From positions 310,001 through 374,000 of the forward strand of contig NZ_JAFHAP010000004.1 in assembly GCF_016938855.1 (NCBI RefSeq): a stretch of DNA of 64,000 nucleotides, given 5' to 3'. Numbering within the stretch: the stretch's first letter is position 1; every line of letters starts with the position of its first letter. The notes beneath the pieces were generated by a model. It was not told the origin of the DNA. It saw nothing but the letters and a program-made list of their open reading frames with translations, and made no database searches. Of this stretch, positions 16,573 to 25,456 are shown in pieces. The DNA comes from Polycladomyces zharkentensis. Its GTDB lineage: Bacteria; Bacillota; Bacilli; Thermoactinomycetales; JIR-001. Both the position numbers and the translations under genes were made by a program.

Positions 16573-18078
16573 TTGAAAAAGAGAAGGTTGCTGTCCGTAC
16601 TCACCACAATCGTTTCTCTATTGGCATTGACCGTTACTTGGACGCTGTCTCCTGCCGTCACACACGCACAACCCGCGACGGACCCGGCAGACATCCCCGG
16701 TGTCTATCATCCGGCGAATCCGCACCTGTATAAGGAAGAGATACCCCGGGTGAAGTCATCCGCCCACGGAGATGACCGCCTGCTCGGTCCCACCCGTCCC
16801 CATTATCGGATGAACGTCTCCTATGACACCAACCGTCATGTGATCACCGGAACGATGAACGTGACGTTTGCCAACAATCTCGGTTTTACACTCCATGACC
16901 TGTATTTCAACGTGTGGGCCAACGCACGGGATTTCACGGAAGCCGGCGGAGGTACCCAGATCCAATCCGTCAAGGTAAACGGAAAACCGGCCGTATTTTC
17001 CTTGAACGAAACCGCGCTTCACATCACCGGCCTGAACTTGCCCTCCAACAGTCGACCGGAAGTGCAAATCACCTTCACTGTCAAAGTGCCCAACCTGCAA
17101 GACCGGTTCGGATGGTATGGCACCACCGTCTCTCTCGGCAACTGGTTCCCCATCCTGGCCGTCTATGACGAAGAGGGCTGGAATACTGATCCGTATTTCC
17201 CTTACGGGGAATCGTTCTACTCGTTGACCGGGAATTTTGACGTCCTGTTCACTACCGATCGCAGCCAGGTGGTGGCGGCGACCGGCACGCAAGTGGGCAA
17301 AACCATCTTCCACAAAGACTCGGCCACTTACCATTTCCGCGCTCAAAACGTCCGCGATTTTGCGATGGAGTTGGACCCGAACTACCATGTCCGGCAGACA
17401 TCGGTCGGAAACGTGAAAATCAACGTGTACTATACTGACCGTCAGGCCAAGTATGCCGACGCGATGTTGGAGGCGGGCCGCGGCAGCATCGCCCTCTTCA
17501 GTGAAAAGTTCGGAAAGTATCCGTGGCCGGAGCTGGACATCGTCAGCATGGAAGGATGGTTCGGCGGGATGGAATATCCCCAGCTGATCATGATCAGCCT
17601 CACCGACAACCGTACACAGGAGTGGGTGAAATCAGTAACGGCACACGAAATCGGCCACCAGTGGTTCTATGGCATCATCGGCAACAACGAATATGATGAA
17701 CCGTGGTTGGACGAATCGTTTGCCACCTTCGCCGCAGCGCTCTACATGAATGATCTGGACGAGTTGACGACGGAACCCACCAAGGAGGAATACTATCACG
17801 TTTCCTCCCCTGTTTCCACGTTCACCCAGCACGCCGATGCGGGCGGCATCGAGGCATATTACCAGATGATCTACGGATACGGCTCCCGCACGTTGAACGA
17901 ATTGCGGATGGAGTTGGGTGATGATACCTTCTACCGTGCCATGCACGCTTGGTTCCGGGCCAAGAAGTTCGGCGTGGCCACCACGCGGGACTTCATCCGG
18001 ATCATGCAGCAAACCAGCGGACGGGATTTGCACGATTTCTTCGTCAGTCACCGTGTGTATGTCAATGATCAGGAATGA
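16573..18078 (+). CDS. Exported M1 family zinc aminopeptidase
   Basis: A 501-residue precursor with a signal peptide (KKRRLLSVLTTIVSLLAL, cleavage near THA-QP at about residue 34). GGMEYP corresponds to the GAMEN substrate loop, and HEIGHQW places zinc ligands at H358, H362 and E381 with E359 as base. It probably trims peptides outside the cell. TTG at 16573 is used, seven bases after GAGGAGGG. The TGA stop coincides with TGACACTCC, the right end of an IS605-type element, so the C-terminus may have been cut or reset by that insertion. Confidence 0.88.
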   Translation: MKKRRLLSVLTTIVSLLALTVTWTLSPAVTHAQPATDPADIPGVYHPANPHLYKEEIPRVKSSAHGDDRLLGPTRPHYRMNVSYDTNRHVITGTMNVTFANNLGFTLHDLYFNVWANARDFTEAGGGTQIQSVKVNGKPAVFSLNETALHITGLNLPSNSRPEVQITFTVKVPNLQDRFGWYGTTVSLGNWFPILAVYDEEGWNTDPYFPYGESFYSLTGNFDVLFTTDRSQVVAATGTQVGKTIFHKDSATYHFRAQNVRDFAMELDPNYHVRQTSVGNVKINVYYTDRQAKYADAMLEAGRGSIALFSEKFGKYPWPELDIVSMEGWFGGMEYPQLIMISLTDNRTQEWVKSVTAHEIGHQWFYGIIGNNEYDEPWLDESFATFAAALYMNDLDELTTEPTKEEYYHVSSPVSTFTQHADAGGIEAYYQMIYGYGSRTLNELRMELGDDTFYRAMHAWFRAKKFGVATTRDFIRIMQQTSGRDLHDFFVSHRVYVNDQE

Positions 18079-18343
18079 CACTCCACACGGCTAAATCACC
18101 ACAGGCACTCCCTATGGTCGCCGTGGGATTCTTGAGTGGTTAACACCCTTAGTCCATTTCTGTTTCGGGCAACCCTCAAGCCAGGGCTGTGTCATCAGCC
18201 CGTTCCATCCGGTTAGCACGTACCCGGATGGGCGGCACACCTGCGACCAACGGAAGTGCCCGTGGTATTACCAGTATACCAGGCTACTAACCCTGAAATG
18301 GCTTTGCCGATGTGGATCGCCCCACAGACGACTTTTTCTGTAA
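18076..18343 (-). mobile_element. Non-autonomous IS200/IS605-type element E1
   Basis: Read on the minus strand it starts ACAGAAAAAGTCG (left end) and ends GCCGTGTGGAGTGTCA (right end). The last 160 bases resemble the omega-RNA scaffold of tnpB elements, including AAGAATCCCACGGCGACC and a nested hairpin. No tnpB or tnpA is inside. The same ends occur at 19819 and 37870. Confidence 0.6.
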
Positions 18344-18676
18344 AAAGGTGTAACAAGGGTGAACATACGTTGGCCGCTCCGATCAGAGCGGCCATCATGA
18401 TGAGAAAAGTTCGTGGGGCCAATATGCCCGCTGACCATGCCTTGATGGGGACCTGCCCTGTTCCCCAAAAAGGGGACCGTTTTTCCACCAGTGACCTTTA
18501 AATCAAGGCCGCTTCGAACAAGGGAGTGGGTTCCGCGCGCAATCCGCAGTTCGATTCTTCGTGCTTTTCCGTTTCTCCCTCCGTCTGGCACAGGTTTTCA
18601 CTCATGAGAAACGACACTGTCCCTCGGATTGATCAAACACCCGCCGGCGCAACCATTTTCTCACCCTCTTCATACC
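18344..18676 (+). other. Gap with hairpins before the nitronate monooxygenase end
   Basis: Contains a palindrome GGCCGCTC/GAGCGGCC at 18372-18393, a short GTTCCCC/GGGGACC hairpin, and a partial family C repeat (18474-18505, reverse). No gene is seen. Confidence 0.5.
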
Positions 18677-19753
18677 CTAGCGCACTCCCTGCGCCAACCG
18701 GCCAACCGCTTCCTCCGTTTCTCTCACCAATGCCTCTAACAACGCTTCCGCCGTCATCTCCCGACTCAGTCGGGTGCCTTGTCCCGCCCACATCGACAGG
18801 AATTCGGAACGTCCCGCTTTGCCCGCCACTTGCCGAATTTCCCGGGTCAACGCATTTTGTACCGGGTAATCCGGCACCTCAACGTCCGCCATCTCCTCGA
18901 TGAACCGGTTGCGGATACCTCGTGCGGGCTTGCCGGAGAAAGCGCGCGTCAGTGTCGTACTCTCCTCGGTTGCGGACAGCACCGCTTGCTGGTGCAACGT
19001 ATGGGCGCCGCTCTCCCGGCAGGTCAAAAACGCCGTGCCCAATTGTACGCCTTGCGCCCCCAGCATGAAGGCCGCGGCGATTCCCCGACCGTCCATGATG
19101 CCGCCCGCGGCGATCACCGGAATGCGGACGGCATCCACCATCGCCGGGATCAACGCCATCCCGCCGATCAACGCTTCCTCAAACCGGCTCAAAAACGTCC
19201 CCCGATGGCCACCCGCCTCAAACGCCTGGGCCACCACCATATCCACACCGCTCTGCTCCAACGCGACTGCCTCCCGCACGGTTGTCGCCGTGCCTATCAC
19301 CACGATATCGCGTTCCTTTAAAGCCTGCATCCACTCGGCTTCCAACATGCCAAATGTAAAACTGAATACCGGCACCCGTTCCTCCAGCACCACTTCCATC
19401 TGTTCCTCAAACGACGGAGCGAACTGTTTGGGAAATGGCGGTTCCGATAACCCCAGTTCATATTGATAGGGACGCATTCTTTCCTGAACGCGGGAAATCT
19501 TCTCCGCCGACACTTCATAAGGTTCCGGAGCAAACAGATTGACGGCAAACGGACGGTCGGTCAACCGGCGCACGGTACGAACGGCATCCCGCAACTGCTC
19601 GCCCGTCCAGTAACCGCCCCCCAACGTTCCCAGTCCTCCCGCCTCCGAAACTGCCGCGGCCAACTCCGGCGATGCAGGACCACCTGCCATTCCCGCCTGG
19701 ATGATGGGATATTGCACACCCAACCTGCGTGCGACTTCGGTCTCCGACCACAT
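18677..19753 (-). CDS. Nitronate monooxygenase
   Basis: A 358-residue FMN-dependent TIM barrel of the NMO/2-nitropropane dioxygenase family: YPIIQAGMAGGPASPELAAA at the N-terminus, QAFEAGGHRG in the middle, and PVIAAGGIMDGRGIAAAF for FMN phosphate binding. It oxidises alkyl nitronates such as propionate 3-nitronate. ATG at 19753 follows AGGAAGG. It stands alone, without an evident operon partner. Confidence 0.9.
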   Translation of the reverse strand: MWSETEVARRLGVQYPIIQAGMAGGPASPELAAAVSEAGGLGTLGGGYWTGEQLRDAVRTVRRLTDRPFAVNLFAPEPYEVSAEKISRVQERMRPYQYELGLSEPPFPKQFAPSFEEQMEVVLEERVPVFSFTFGMLEAEWMQALKERDIVVIGTATTVREAVALEQSGVDMVVAQAFEAGGHRGTFLSRFEEALIGGMALIPAMVDAVRIPVIAAGGIMDGRGIAAAFMLGAQGVQLGTAFLTCRESGAHTLHQQAVLSATEESTTLTRAFSGKPARGIRNRFIEEMADVEVPDYPVQNALTREIRQVAGKAGRSEFLSMWAGQGTRLSREMTAEALLEALVRETEEAVGRLAQGVR

Positions 19754-19818
19754 GAGCCTTCCTCTCCCCTTTGTTGGTATGGACGTTCATTTCCATCTTA
19801 GCAGTAGATTTGAAAAAT

Positions 19819-19893
19819 TGACACTCCACACGGCTAAAGTACCACAGGCACTCCCTGTGGTCGCCGTGGGCTTTTAGGAGGCTTTTTCTGTAA
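19819..19893 (-). mobile_element. Minimal IS200/IS605-type element E2
   Basis: About 75 bases holding only the two ends: left TTTTTACAGAAAAAG, then the right-end hairpin CCCACGGCGACCACAGG to GTGTGGAGTGTCA. Stems CCACAGG/CCTGTGG and CACGGC/GCCGTG are intact. Confidence 0.6.
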
Positions 19894-20060
19894 AAACAAG
19901 AGGAGAATATTCCCCTCGAGACCGCTGACATCATGTCGTATCGGGTGAGCCGAAGGATATTCCAACGATCAACACGGCGTTCTTCTTTTGGTGGATGCGG
20001 CATAAACAGCGTGTGCTGCCCATTGACGTGGAAGCGATGAACATCCATCTGTGGCGAGTC

Positions 20061-20293
20061 GGGTGAGTCTGTTCACCATCGCTTTCCCGGGTCGCTCCGC
20101 CTGTTCCCTGCAAGGAAACCGGTTTTGGCCGCTCCGAACCGGAGAGCGCGCGGGATGCGGGCAAAGTACGCTTCACTTAAAGGACATTGCCCACGAATGA
20201 ATCCCGGCGCTTACCGGTTCTCCGCTCGGCAGGGCTTGGTAAAGTCGCTCTGGCTGGAAAACGTTGCGTCCTCATCAATTTACCGGGACAGGA
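20061..20293 (-). repeat. Interspersed element, family A copy 2
   Basis: Reverse-oriented copy, from GTGAGTCTGTTCACC to TTTACCGGGACAGG. It keeps the GGCCGCTCCGAACCGGAG, GGGCAAAGTACGCTTC and CGCTCGGCAGGGCTTGG blocks. Confidence 0.6.
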
Positions 20294-20356
20294 AGGCGGA
20301 AAATCGGAGCCCGTGGTCTTTGTCAAACAACCTGAAGGGGAAAGTCTCATTCCTTC

Positions 20357-20890
20357 TCATCCCTCTTCCGGGTCGCGCCGTACGGTACGGGTTGAATCTT
20401 GTGCGTCTTTTTCTTCTTCCCACGTTTCTTCCGACACGACTTCAATCCCGTGCCTCCACAACAATGCGGCGGTTACCCCCATCCCGGACCGCAACGTTTT
20501 GCTGAATGTCCCGTCGTAGATGGCACAACTGCCGCATGACGGACTCCGCTCCTTCAATATCGCTTTTTTGGCACCGATCGCCTTTGCCATGGCCAACGCT
20601 TCCCGTGCCCCGGCCAGGAATGCATCTGTCACATCATTCCCGTGGTTGTCCACGACACGTGCCCGACCGTCCAGCACATCTTCTCCGTCACCGCCGACGA
20701 TCTCCGCCGGATTGCGCGGGGTGGGCAGTCCGCCCATCTGCTCGGGACAAACGGGGATCGCCTTTCCTTCCCGAACCAGCCGCTGGATGGCATCGATCCG
20801 GTTGTGTCTTTGGTCAAAACGGCAATGAATCCCGGCGAAACAAGCGCTGACGATCATCGGGGGAGTCCGGTCGCGATCTTTCTTTTCCAT
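20357..20890 (-). CDS. DUF523 family protein
   Basis: A 177-residue protein with VSACFAGIHCR, CPEQMGGLPTPR and KERSPSCGS, the three cysteine-containing motifs of DUF523 (YbbK-like). Related TudS-type proteins use the cysteines to hold a [4Fe-4S] cluster for desulfuration, so a sulfur-removal role is possible by inference. ATG at 20890 has GGAGG eight bases upstream. Divergent from the following oxidoreductase. Confidence 0.8.
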   Translation of the reverse strand: MEKKDRDRTPPMIVSACFAGIHCRFDQRHNRIDAIQRLVREGKAIPVCPEQMGGLPTPRNPAEIVGGDGEDVLDGRARVVDNHGNDVTDAFLAGAREALAMAKAIGAKKAILKERSPSCGSCAIYDGTFSKTLRSGMGVTAALLWRHGIEVVSEETWEEEKDAQDSTRTVRRDPEEG

Positions 20891-21031
20891 CTCCTTCACC
20901 TCCCTAAAAGAAAACGGAACTTTCAGATATGCGCAATCCCTACGCGACAGGGTTGCAATTTTGTTACAATATCTATGGAACAGAGAAACTGGTCATCTTC
21001 AGTGGTCAATCAGAATAGGAGTGTGTCGTCT

Positions 21032-22333
21032 GTGTCTGAAAAAGTAGTTGTCGTCGGTGGCGGATTGGCAGGACTAAGTGCGGCCGCGCGTTTGGCCCAC
21101 CATGGTTACGAAGTCACACTTTTGGAAAAGGCACCAAAATTGGGTGGTCGGGCGATCACCATCCCGATGAAGGGATTTAATTTCAATTTTGGCGCTCATG
21201 CCATTTACGCCCGTGACAAAAGTATCCTGCGCAAATACGAACATGAGTTGGATCTCAAGGTGAACTGGCGGGATTTCTCCCCCAAAAAAGCGTATTACGA
21301 TCTGGGGTCGTTCACAACCCCGATGCCATCCACCTTGGAACGGCTGTTTCAAACCAAGATCTTGGACAACAAAAACAAATTGCGTTTTGCTTATGAAGTG
21401 ATCAAAACACTGACCCATATCGAACGGGGGGAAGACGGGGTTCCGATCGGCGAATATTTGAAAAAAGAGCCGGAACCTTTACGCGATTTGCTGTTAACGC
21501 TGGCATCCTCCAACTTTTTCACCAATGAACCGGAGAAAATACCGTCTCCGTTATTTTTCCAATATTATAGTCGATTATTTGCGACCCATCATGCTGTGGC
21601 CTACATCGGCGGCGGTTGGCAATCCATCGTGGACGGTTTTGCAGACATTCTCACCAAAAACGGCGGTCGGATCCTGACCAAAGAGAAAGTGCAACAAGTG
21701 GACACGGAAGGCAACCGCGTCACAGCAGTTCACGGGAAGGATACGGTTTATTACGCCGATCATTTCATTTTCTGCATTCCGCCCAAAGAGCTGCTCACAC
21801 TGTTCGGCGAAACGCGATTTGCACCGTTGTTTGAAGAATACGGGCGATACGTTCCGAATCAAGTCGTTGTATACGATGTCGGTCTCAACAAACGGATTGA
21901 AAGCCCTTACACTTACATTTACCATAAAGGGGAACGAGTATTTATCACCGACATCTCCTATTACGATGAAACCTGTATCCCGGAAGGCGGTCAACTGATG
22001 CAGGCCGTTGCTTATCTCACCCAGGAAGAGATCGAACAAAATAAAGCGGATGAAAAAGTGGCTACGATTGAATCCGTTTACGACAAACACTTCCCGGGTT
22101 GGCGGGAAGTCTTGGTTGCCAAGCGTATTTCAAAACGGGCCACCGTGCAGGAAATCAAGTGCATTGACGATCAGCGGTTGATGCCGACCAAATTCTACAG
22201 CATCGCCAACGCATATTTTGCCGGTGATTGGTGCCAAGGAGAAGGACAATTATCCGAGCTTTCCTTCAGCTCAGCCTATGACGTCACCAACCGGATCCTG
22301 GCACATCGGGGTGAGGAAAGTAAGGAGGTTTAG
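21032..22333 (+). CDS. FAD-dependent oxidoreductase, phytoene desaturase-like
   Basis: A 433-residue flavoprotein with the Rossmann motif VVVVGGGLAG (G9, G11, G14), the GG-doublet LGGRAITI and a C-terminal FAD contact YFAGDWCQGEGQLSELS. It belongs to the amine oxidase/phytoene desaturase superfamily. The substrate cannot be told, and no carotenoid genes are nearby. GTG at 21032, ten bases after AATAGGAG, starts at the conserved N-terminus; a start 390 bases earlier would run through the DUF523 gene. Confidence 0.82.
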   Translation: MSEKVVVVGGGLAGLSAAARLAHHGYEVTLLEKAPKLGGRAITIPMKGFNFNFGAHAIYARDKSILRKYEHELDLKVNWRDFSPKKAYYDLGSFTTPMPSTLERLFQTKILDNKNKLRFAYEVIKTLTHIERGEDGVPIGEYLKKEPEPLRDLLLTLASSNFFTNEPEKIPSPLFFQYYSRLFATHHAVAYIGGGWQSIVDGFADILTKNGGRILTKEKVQQVDTEGNRVTAVHGKDTVYYADHFIFCIPPKELLTLFGETRFAPLFEEYGRYVPNQVVVYDVGLNKRIESPYTYIYHKGERVFITDISYYDETCIPEGGQLMQAVAYLTQEEIEQNKADEKVATIESVYDKHFPGWREVLVAKRISKRATVQEIKCIDDQRLMPTKFYSIANAYFAGDWCQGEGQLSELSFSSAYDVTNRILAHRGEESKEV

Positions 22334-22343
22334 GGCTTTTTCC

Positions 22344-22382
22344 AAAATCACCTGAGGGGGAAGCCCCCCTCAGGTGATTTTT
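22344..22382 (+). terminator. Bidirectional terminator
   Basis: AAAATCACCTGAGGGGG, four bases, then CCCCTCAGGTGATTTT: a 16-bp stem with A and T runs on either side. Confidence 0.9.
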
Positions 22383-22384
22383 GC

Positions 22385-22442
22385 GTGAGCCGTTTGATCC
22401 TTTTTCGGTAACTCAAAGGGTGCTCGCAGGGATTCGGTCACC
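22385..22442 (+). repeat. REP-like palindrome, family C copy 4
   Basis: GTGAGCCGTTTGATCC to GGATTCGGTCACC, with the GCTCGC core. The following 22480-22610 stretch shows faint likeness to family A (TTTGCCCGCGCCTGCG). No gene is seen there. Confidence 0.45.
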
Positions 22443-22629
22443 TTCTTTCAGCTGAGGAAAAGAAGAGCCGAAATTTCCCGTTGAGCGAAACGTTGCAGGA
22501 ATCAGGTTGCTTGCGACTTTTTCTCGCAAATGAGAAACGTGTGTTTTGCCCGCGCCTGCGCCCCCGATTCAGAACGACCGGGTCTTCTCAAGCGATGGGG
22601 ATCAAATTCACCGACATTTTTTCGGAAGA

Positions 22630-23652
22630 TTAGACCGGCTCCGGTGTTTGCGCCATCAGAAACCGTTCCAATGCCAACACCTTGTCTATTTTTCCTGACT
22701 TGACAGCCTGATCGGTTTCAATGGCTTTTAACAGTAACGAGCGCAGCGCTTTCTCTGTGTATGCCTCCCCTTGACGCAAGGCCAGTTTTACCGGGTACGG
22801 ATGCAACCCGAGGACGGAAGCGATCTGGCGCTCTGACTTTCCTTGCTGAGCCAACACTTTCACTTGCAACATGATTCGGTACTGGCGAATCAGTAAAGCG
22901 AGAATTCGAATCGGTTCCTCCCGCTGATACAACAAATCGTACAAGATGGACAGCGCCTCGTCTGTTTTTTGCCGCGCGACGCAATCCACCAGTTTGAATA
23001 CGTCATGTTCCAACGTCCGTGGAACCAGCTGGTCCACCATTTCCGGCGTAATCTCCTCTTGTCCGGCATAGGCGGCCAGTTTCCTGCATTCCTGATCCAC
23101 CATGCGCAAATCGTTTCCCGTCAACCGGATCAACCGCCGAACCGCTTCCGGTTGGGCTGAAGCACCTGCTTGTTTCAACCGTTTGGCCACCCAGCCCGGC
23201 AACTCTTTTTCTTCCAACGGGGGAAAGGCGACGGTGCAACAATGCTTTTCCAACACTTTCACCGTTTTTTTTCGTGTGTCCAGTTTTTCAGCGGGTGCGA
23301 TCAACACCACGACATTGGATTCCAGGGGATTTTCCGCATACCGCAGGAGTTCTTCCGGCTGGTGCTCCACTTTGTCCTTCCCTTTGACCGCAGTCAAGAA
23401 CCATGCATTTTTGCCGATCACCAACCGGCGCCCACCGAAAAATGAGGGGGTTTCCGCCTCCTGCACCAGCTGTTGCACCGGGATTTCCTCCAAGTCCAGG
23501 ATCACTTCATGAAAGGAAGGATCCTCCGGAGGCAGGACATGTTTGCGCAACAAGTGAACCATCTCTTCGATCAAAAAACCTTCTTTGCCGTAGAACAAAT
23601 AAATCGGCTGAATTTGCCCCTTCACGATTTCCCGCGCCAAGGTGCGGTACAT
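22630..23652 (-). CDS. holA: DNA polymerase III subunit delta
   Basis: A 340-residue YqeN/HolA clamp-loader subunit that opens the beta clamp. The N-terminal IYLFYGKEGFLIEE, central NDLRMVDQECRKLAAY and C-terminal REEPIRILALLIRQYRIM segments are conserved. Position between comEC and rpsT matches Bacillus, though both intervals are enlarged here. Confidence 0.95.
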   Translation of the reverse strand: MYRTLAREIVKGQIQPIYLFYGKEGFLIEEMVHLLRKHVLPPEDPSFHEVILDLEEIPVQQLVQEAETPSFFGGRRLVIGKNAWFLTAVKGKDKVEHQPEELLRYAENPLESNVVVLIAPAEKLDTRKKTVKVLEKHCCTVAFPPLEEKELPGWVAKRLKQAGASAQPEAVRRLIRLTGNDLRMVDQECRKLAAYAGQEEITPEMVDQLVPRTLEHDVFKLVDCVARQKTDEALSILYDLLYQREEPIRILALLIRQYRIMLQVKVLAQQGKSERQIASVLGLHPYPVKLALRQGEAYTEKALRSLLLKAIETDQAVKSGKIDKVLALERFLMAQTPEPV

Positions 23653-23677
23653 TCAGCAGTCCCCCCTGCTCCGCCTT

Positions 23678-24376
23678 CTACTTTTCTTCTCGTTTGTCAA
23701 TCACATCATATTTTTTCAAAACTGATTTCGCTTGACCGTCTTTTTCGTGCCAAACGATCAGCACAATCAGCTTGCGATCATCCGCCCAACTGAGCCGGGC
23801 TTTGCCTCCACTTTGCCAAGCAGAAGAGCGATACCACAACTTCCCTTCCCTTGTGCGAACCTCTACACGGTTGCCGGATACCACCGCCTGATAGCGCCGA
23901 CGAGGCGACCATTCGGCTCCGTCTCCCGTGTCGTGCTCAGATGCACCGACAACAGGTTTATTTCCGGGTGGGGTGGATGGATGGTCCTTCCCTGAGGTAC
24001 CGCCGGACGGGTTTGTCGCAACCGGCGGTTTGGGAGGAGTGTGCTTTTCCGACATCCCCCATTGTGTGAAGATGGCACCGATTACGATCGCTGCTGCGAT
24101 TCCTCCGCTGATCCATCCCATACTGGTGAATCTTCTGCGGAAGGTACGTGTCGGGTTCGGTTTTTCCAATTGCGGCAGGATGCGGTCGACCACGCTGACA
24201 GGCGGATGAACGTGGGGCAGGAGAGATAAATGCTCATCCAGTCGCTTCAGCCGCGAGTGAAAATCCGAACAACCGGTGCACACAGACAGATGGGATTGGA
24301 GGCTTGCCTGTTCCTCATCGGACAATTCCTCGTCCAAGCTCCGCTGGATCAGTTCCAGCGCCTCCTCACACCTCAT
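23678..24376 (-). CDS. Zinc-finger anti-sigma factor
   Basis: A 232-residue membrane protein with a ZAS domain (H29, C33, C36 in SHLSVCTGC, plus C3), one transmembrane helix near residues 88-107, a Pro/Gly-rich linker and an exported domain of about 80 residues with Trp-rich strands. It should hold the sigma factor encoded just upstream, with which it overlaps by four bases (ATGA). The signal it senses is unknown. Confidence 0.85.
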   Translation of the reverse strand: MRCEEALELIQRSLDEELSDEEQASLQSHLSVCTGCSDFHSRLKRLDEHLSLLPHVHPPVSVVDRILPQLEKPNPTRTFRRRFTSMGWISGGIAAAIVIGAIFTQWGMSEKHTPPKPPVATNPSGGTSGKDHPSTPPGNKPVVGASEHDTGDGAEWSPRRRYQAVVSGNRVEVRTREGKLWYRSSAWQSGGKARLSWADDRKLIVLIVWHEKDGQAKSVLKKYDVIDKREEK

Positions 24377-24915
24377 CGTGCGACACCCCCTTCCTTGTAT
24401 TCCGCCAACAACACTTGCAATTGTTTGCGTGCGCGAAATAGATGGGATTTAACGGTGTTGATGGGTAAATTCATCGATTCCGCAATTTCCTGGTAACTAT
24501 AGTCGTGCACATAGCGCAACACGACGGCTGTGCGTTGTTGCTCCGGCAATTGCGAAATGGCCGTTTTCAAATCCGAATGAAAATGGGATTGGTGCACTGC
24601 CTGTTCCGCCTCGGTATCCACCGGTTGCATCTCTTCCGGCATCGGTACCACTTTCGTTTTGCGGCGGAACTGATCGATACAAATGTTGGTCACAATCCGT
24701 TGCGCCCAAGTTTCAAAGCGGGATTGCCCCTGAAAAGTAGAAATCCGATGATAGATCTTTAGCAGTGCTTCTTGGGTCGCGTCCAGCGCATCCTGCTCAT
24801 TTCCCAGGAGATAATAGGCCGTGCGGTAGACTGGTGTCTCAATTTCCCGCAGCAGCCGGATCATGGTCTCGCGATCGCCGGCTTGCGCCCGTTTGACCCA
24901 TTCCGCTTCGACCAC
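24373..24915 (-). CDS. ECF (group 4) RNA polymerase sigma factor
   Basis: A 180-residue sigma-70 family protein with region 2 (DALDATQEALLKIYHRI, FETWAQRIVTNICIDQFRR) and region 4 (LPEQQRTAVVLRYVHDYSYQ, then a helix-turn-helix). GTG at 24915 has AGGAGGG six bases upstream; the longer frame has no homology. The pair with the anti-sigma gene is inserted between comEC and holA. The exact ECF subgroup is not resolved. Confidence 0.9.
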   Translation of the reverse strand: MVEAEWVKRAQAGDRETMIRLLREIETPVYRTAYYLLGNEQDALDATQEALLKIYHRISTFQGQSRFETWAQRIVTNICIDQFRRKTKVVPMPEEMQPVDTEAEQAVHQSHFHSDLKTAISQLPEQQRTAVVLRYVHDYSYQEIAESMNLPINTVKSHLFRARKQLQVLLAEYKEGGVAR

Positions 24916-25170
24916 ATTTATCCCTCCTAATTTACCAGACGGTCCTGGGGTATCAAAAGTTGCTGTTTGATTGGAATCCGGACTGCGGTACGCTCTCCCG
25001 GGAGCAAATTCATTCCCATTGTACCACAGTCGGACAAGCCGGTCTGATCCGAGACGGGACAACCTGTTCCGCTTCTGTGCCATCGTCGGTTACGGTACAG
25101 GGTGGAGCATCTTTTTGCTCCTGTTTACGAGAGGTTTACGTATACCCGCGGGAAAATGATCGCCTTTCTC
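24916..25170 (+). other. Gap upstream of the sigma factor
   Basis: A possible -10 box (TACAAT on the minus strand near 25020) without a clear -35, and no gene. It runs into a family A repeat. Confidence 0.4.
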
Positions 25171-25408
25171 GGGCGCGGCCGGCATACCGTAAGGGAGCAA
25201 TGTTTTTCCAGGCGAGCGAAGACCTGAGCCTGAACTGAGCGAAGACTCGGGAAAGCGCCGGTTTGAAATCGCGGGCCATTTCCTCAAAGCGAAACGGACT
25301 TTGCCCGCATCCTGCACTGACCGGGTCCGAGCGGTCATGATTTTCTTTCTTGCAAGGCGCAGGTGGGGCGAACCGGGAAAGAACCCGGACAGTATTCACC
25401 AGACACAC
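25171..25408 (+). repeat. Interspersed element, family A copy 3
   Basis: Forward copy, with AAGGGAGCAATG near the left and TTCACCAGACACAC at the right. The inner arms read CGGGC and GCCCG instead of CAGGC and GCCTG in copy 1, a compensated change. Confidence 0.6.
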
Positions 25409-25456
25409 ACTGGAGACAATGACACGACGGTTTCCAACGACCAGCAATCCGTGACG

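Noticed and set aside
20642-21031. Upstream extension of the flavin oxidoreductase
   Set aside because: It would overlap the DUF523 gene and delay the Rossmann motif by 130 residues; GTG 21032 fits the family.
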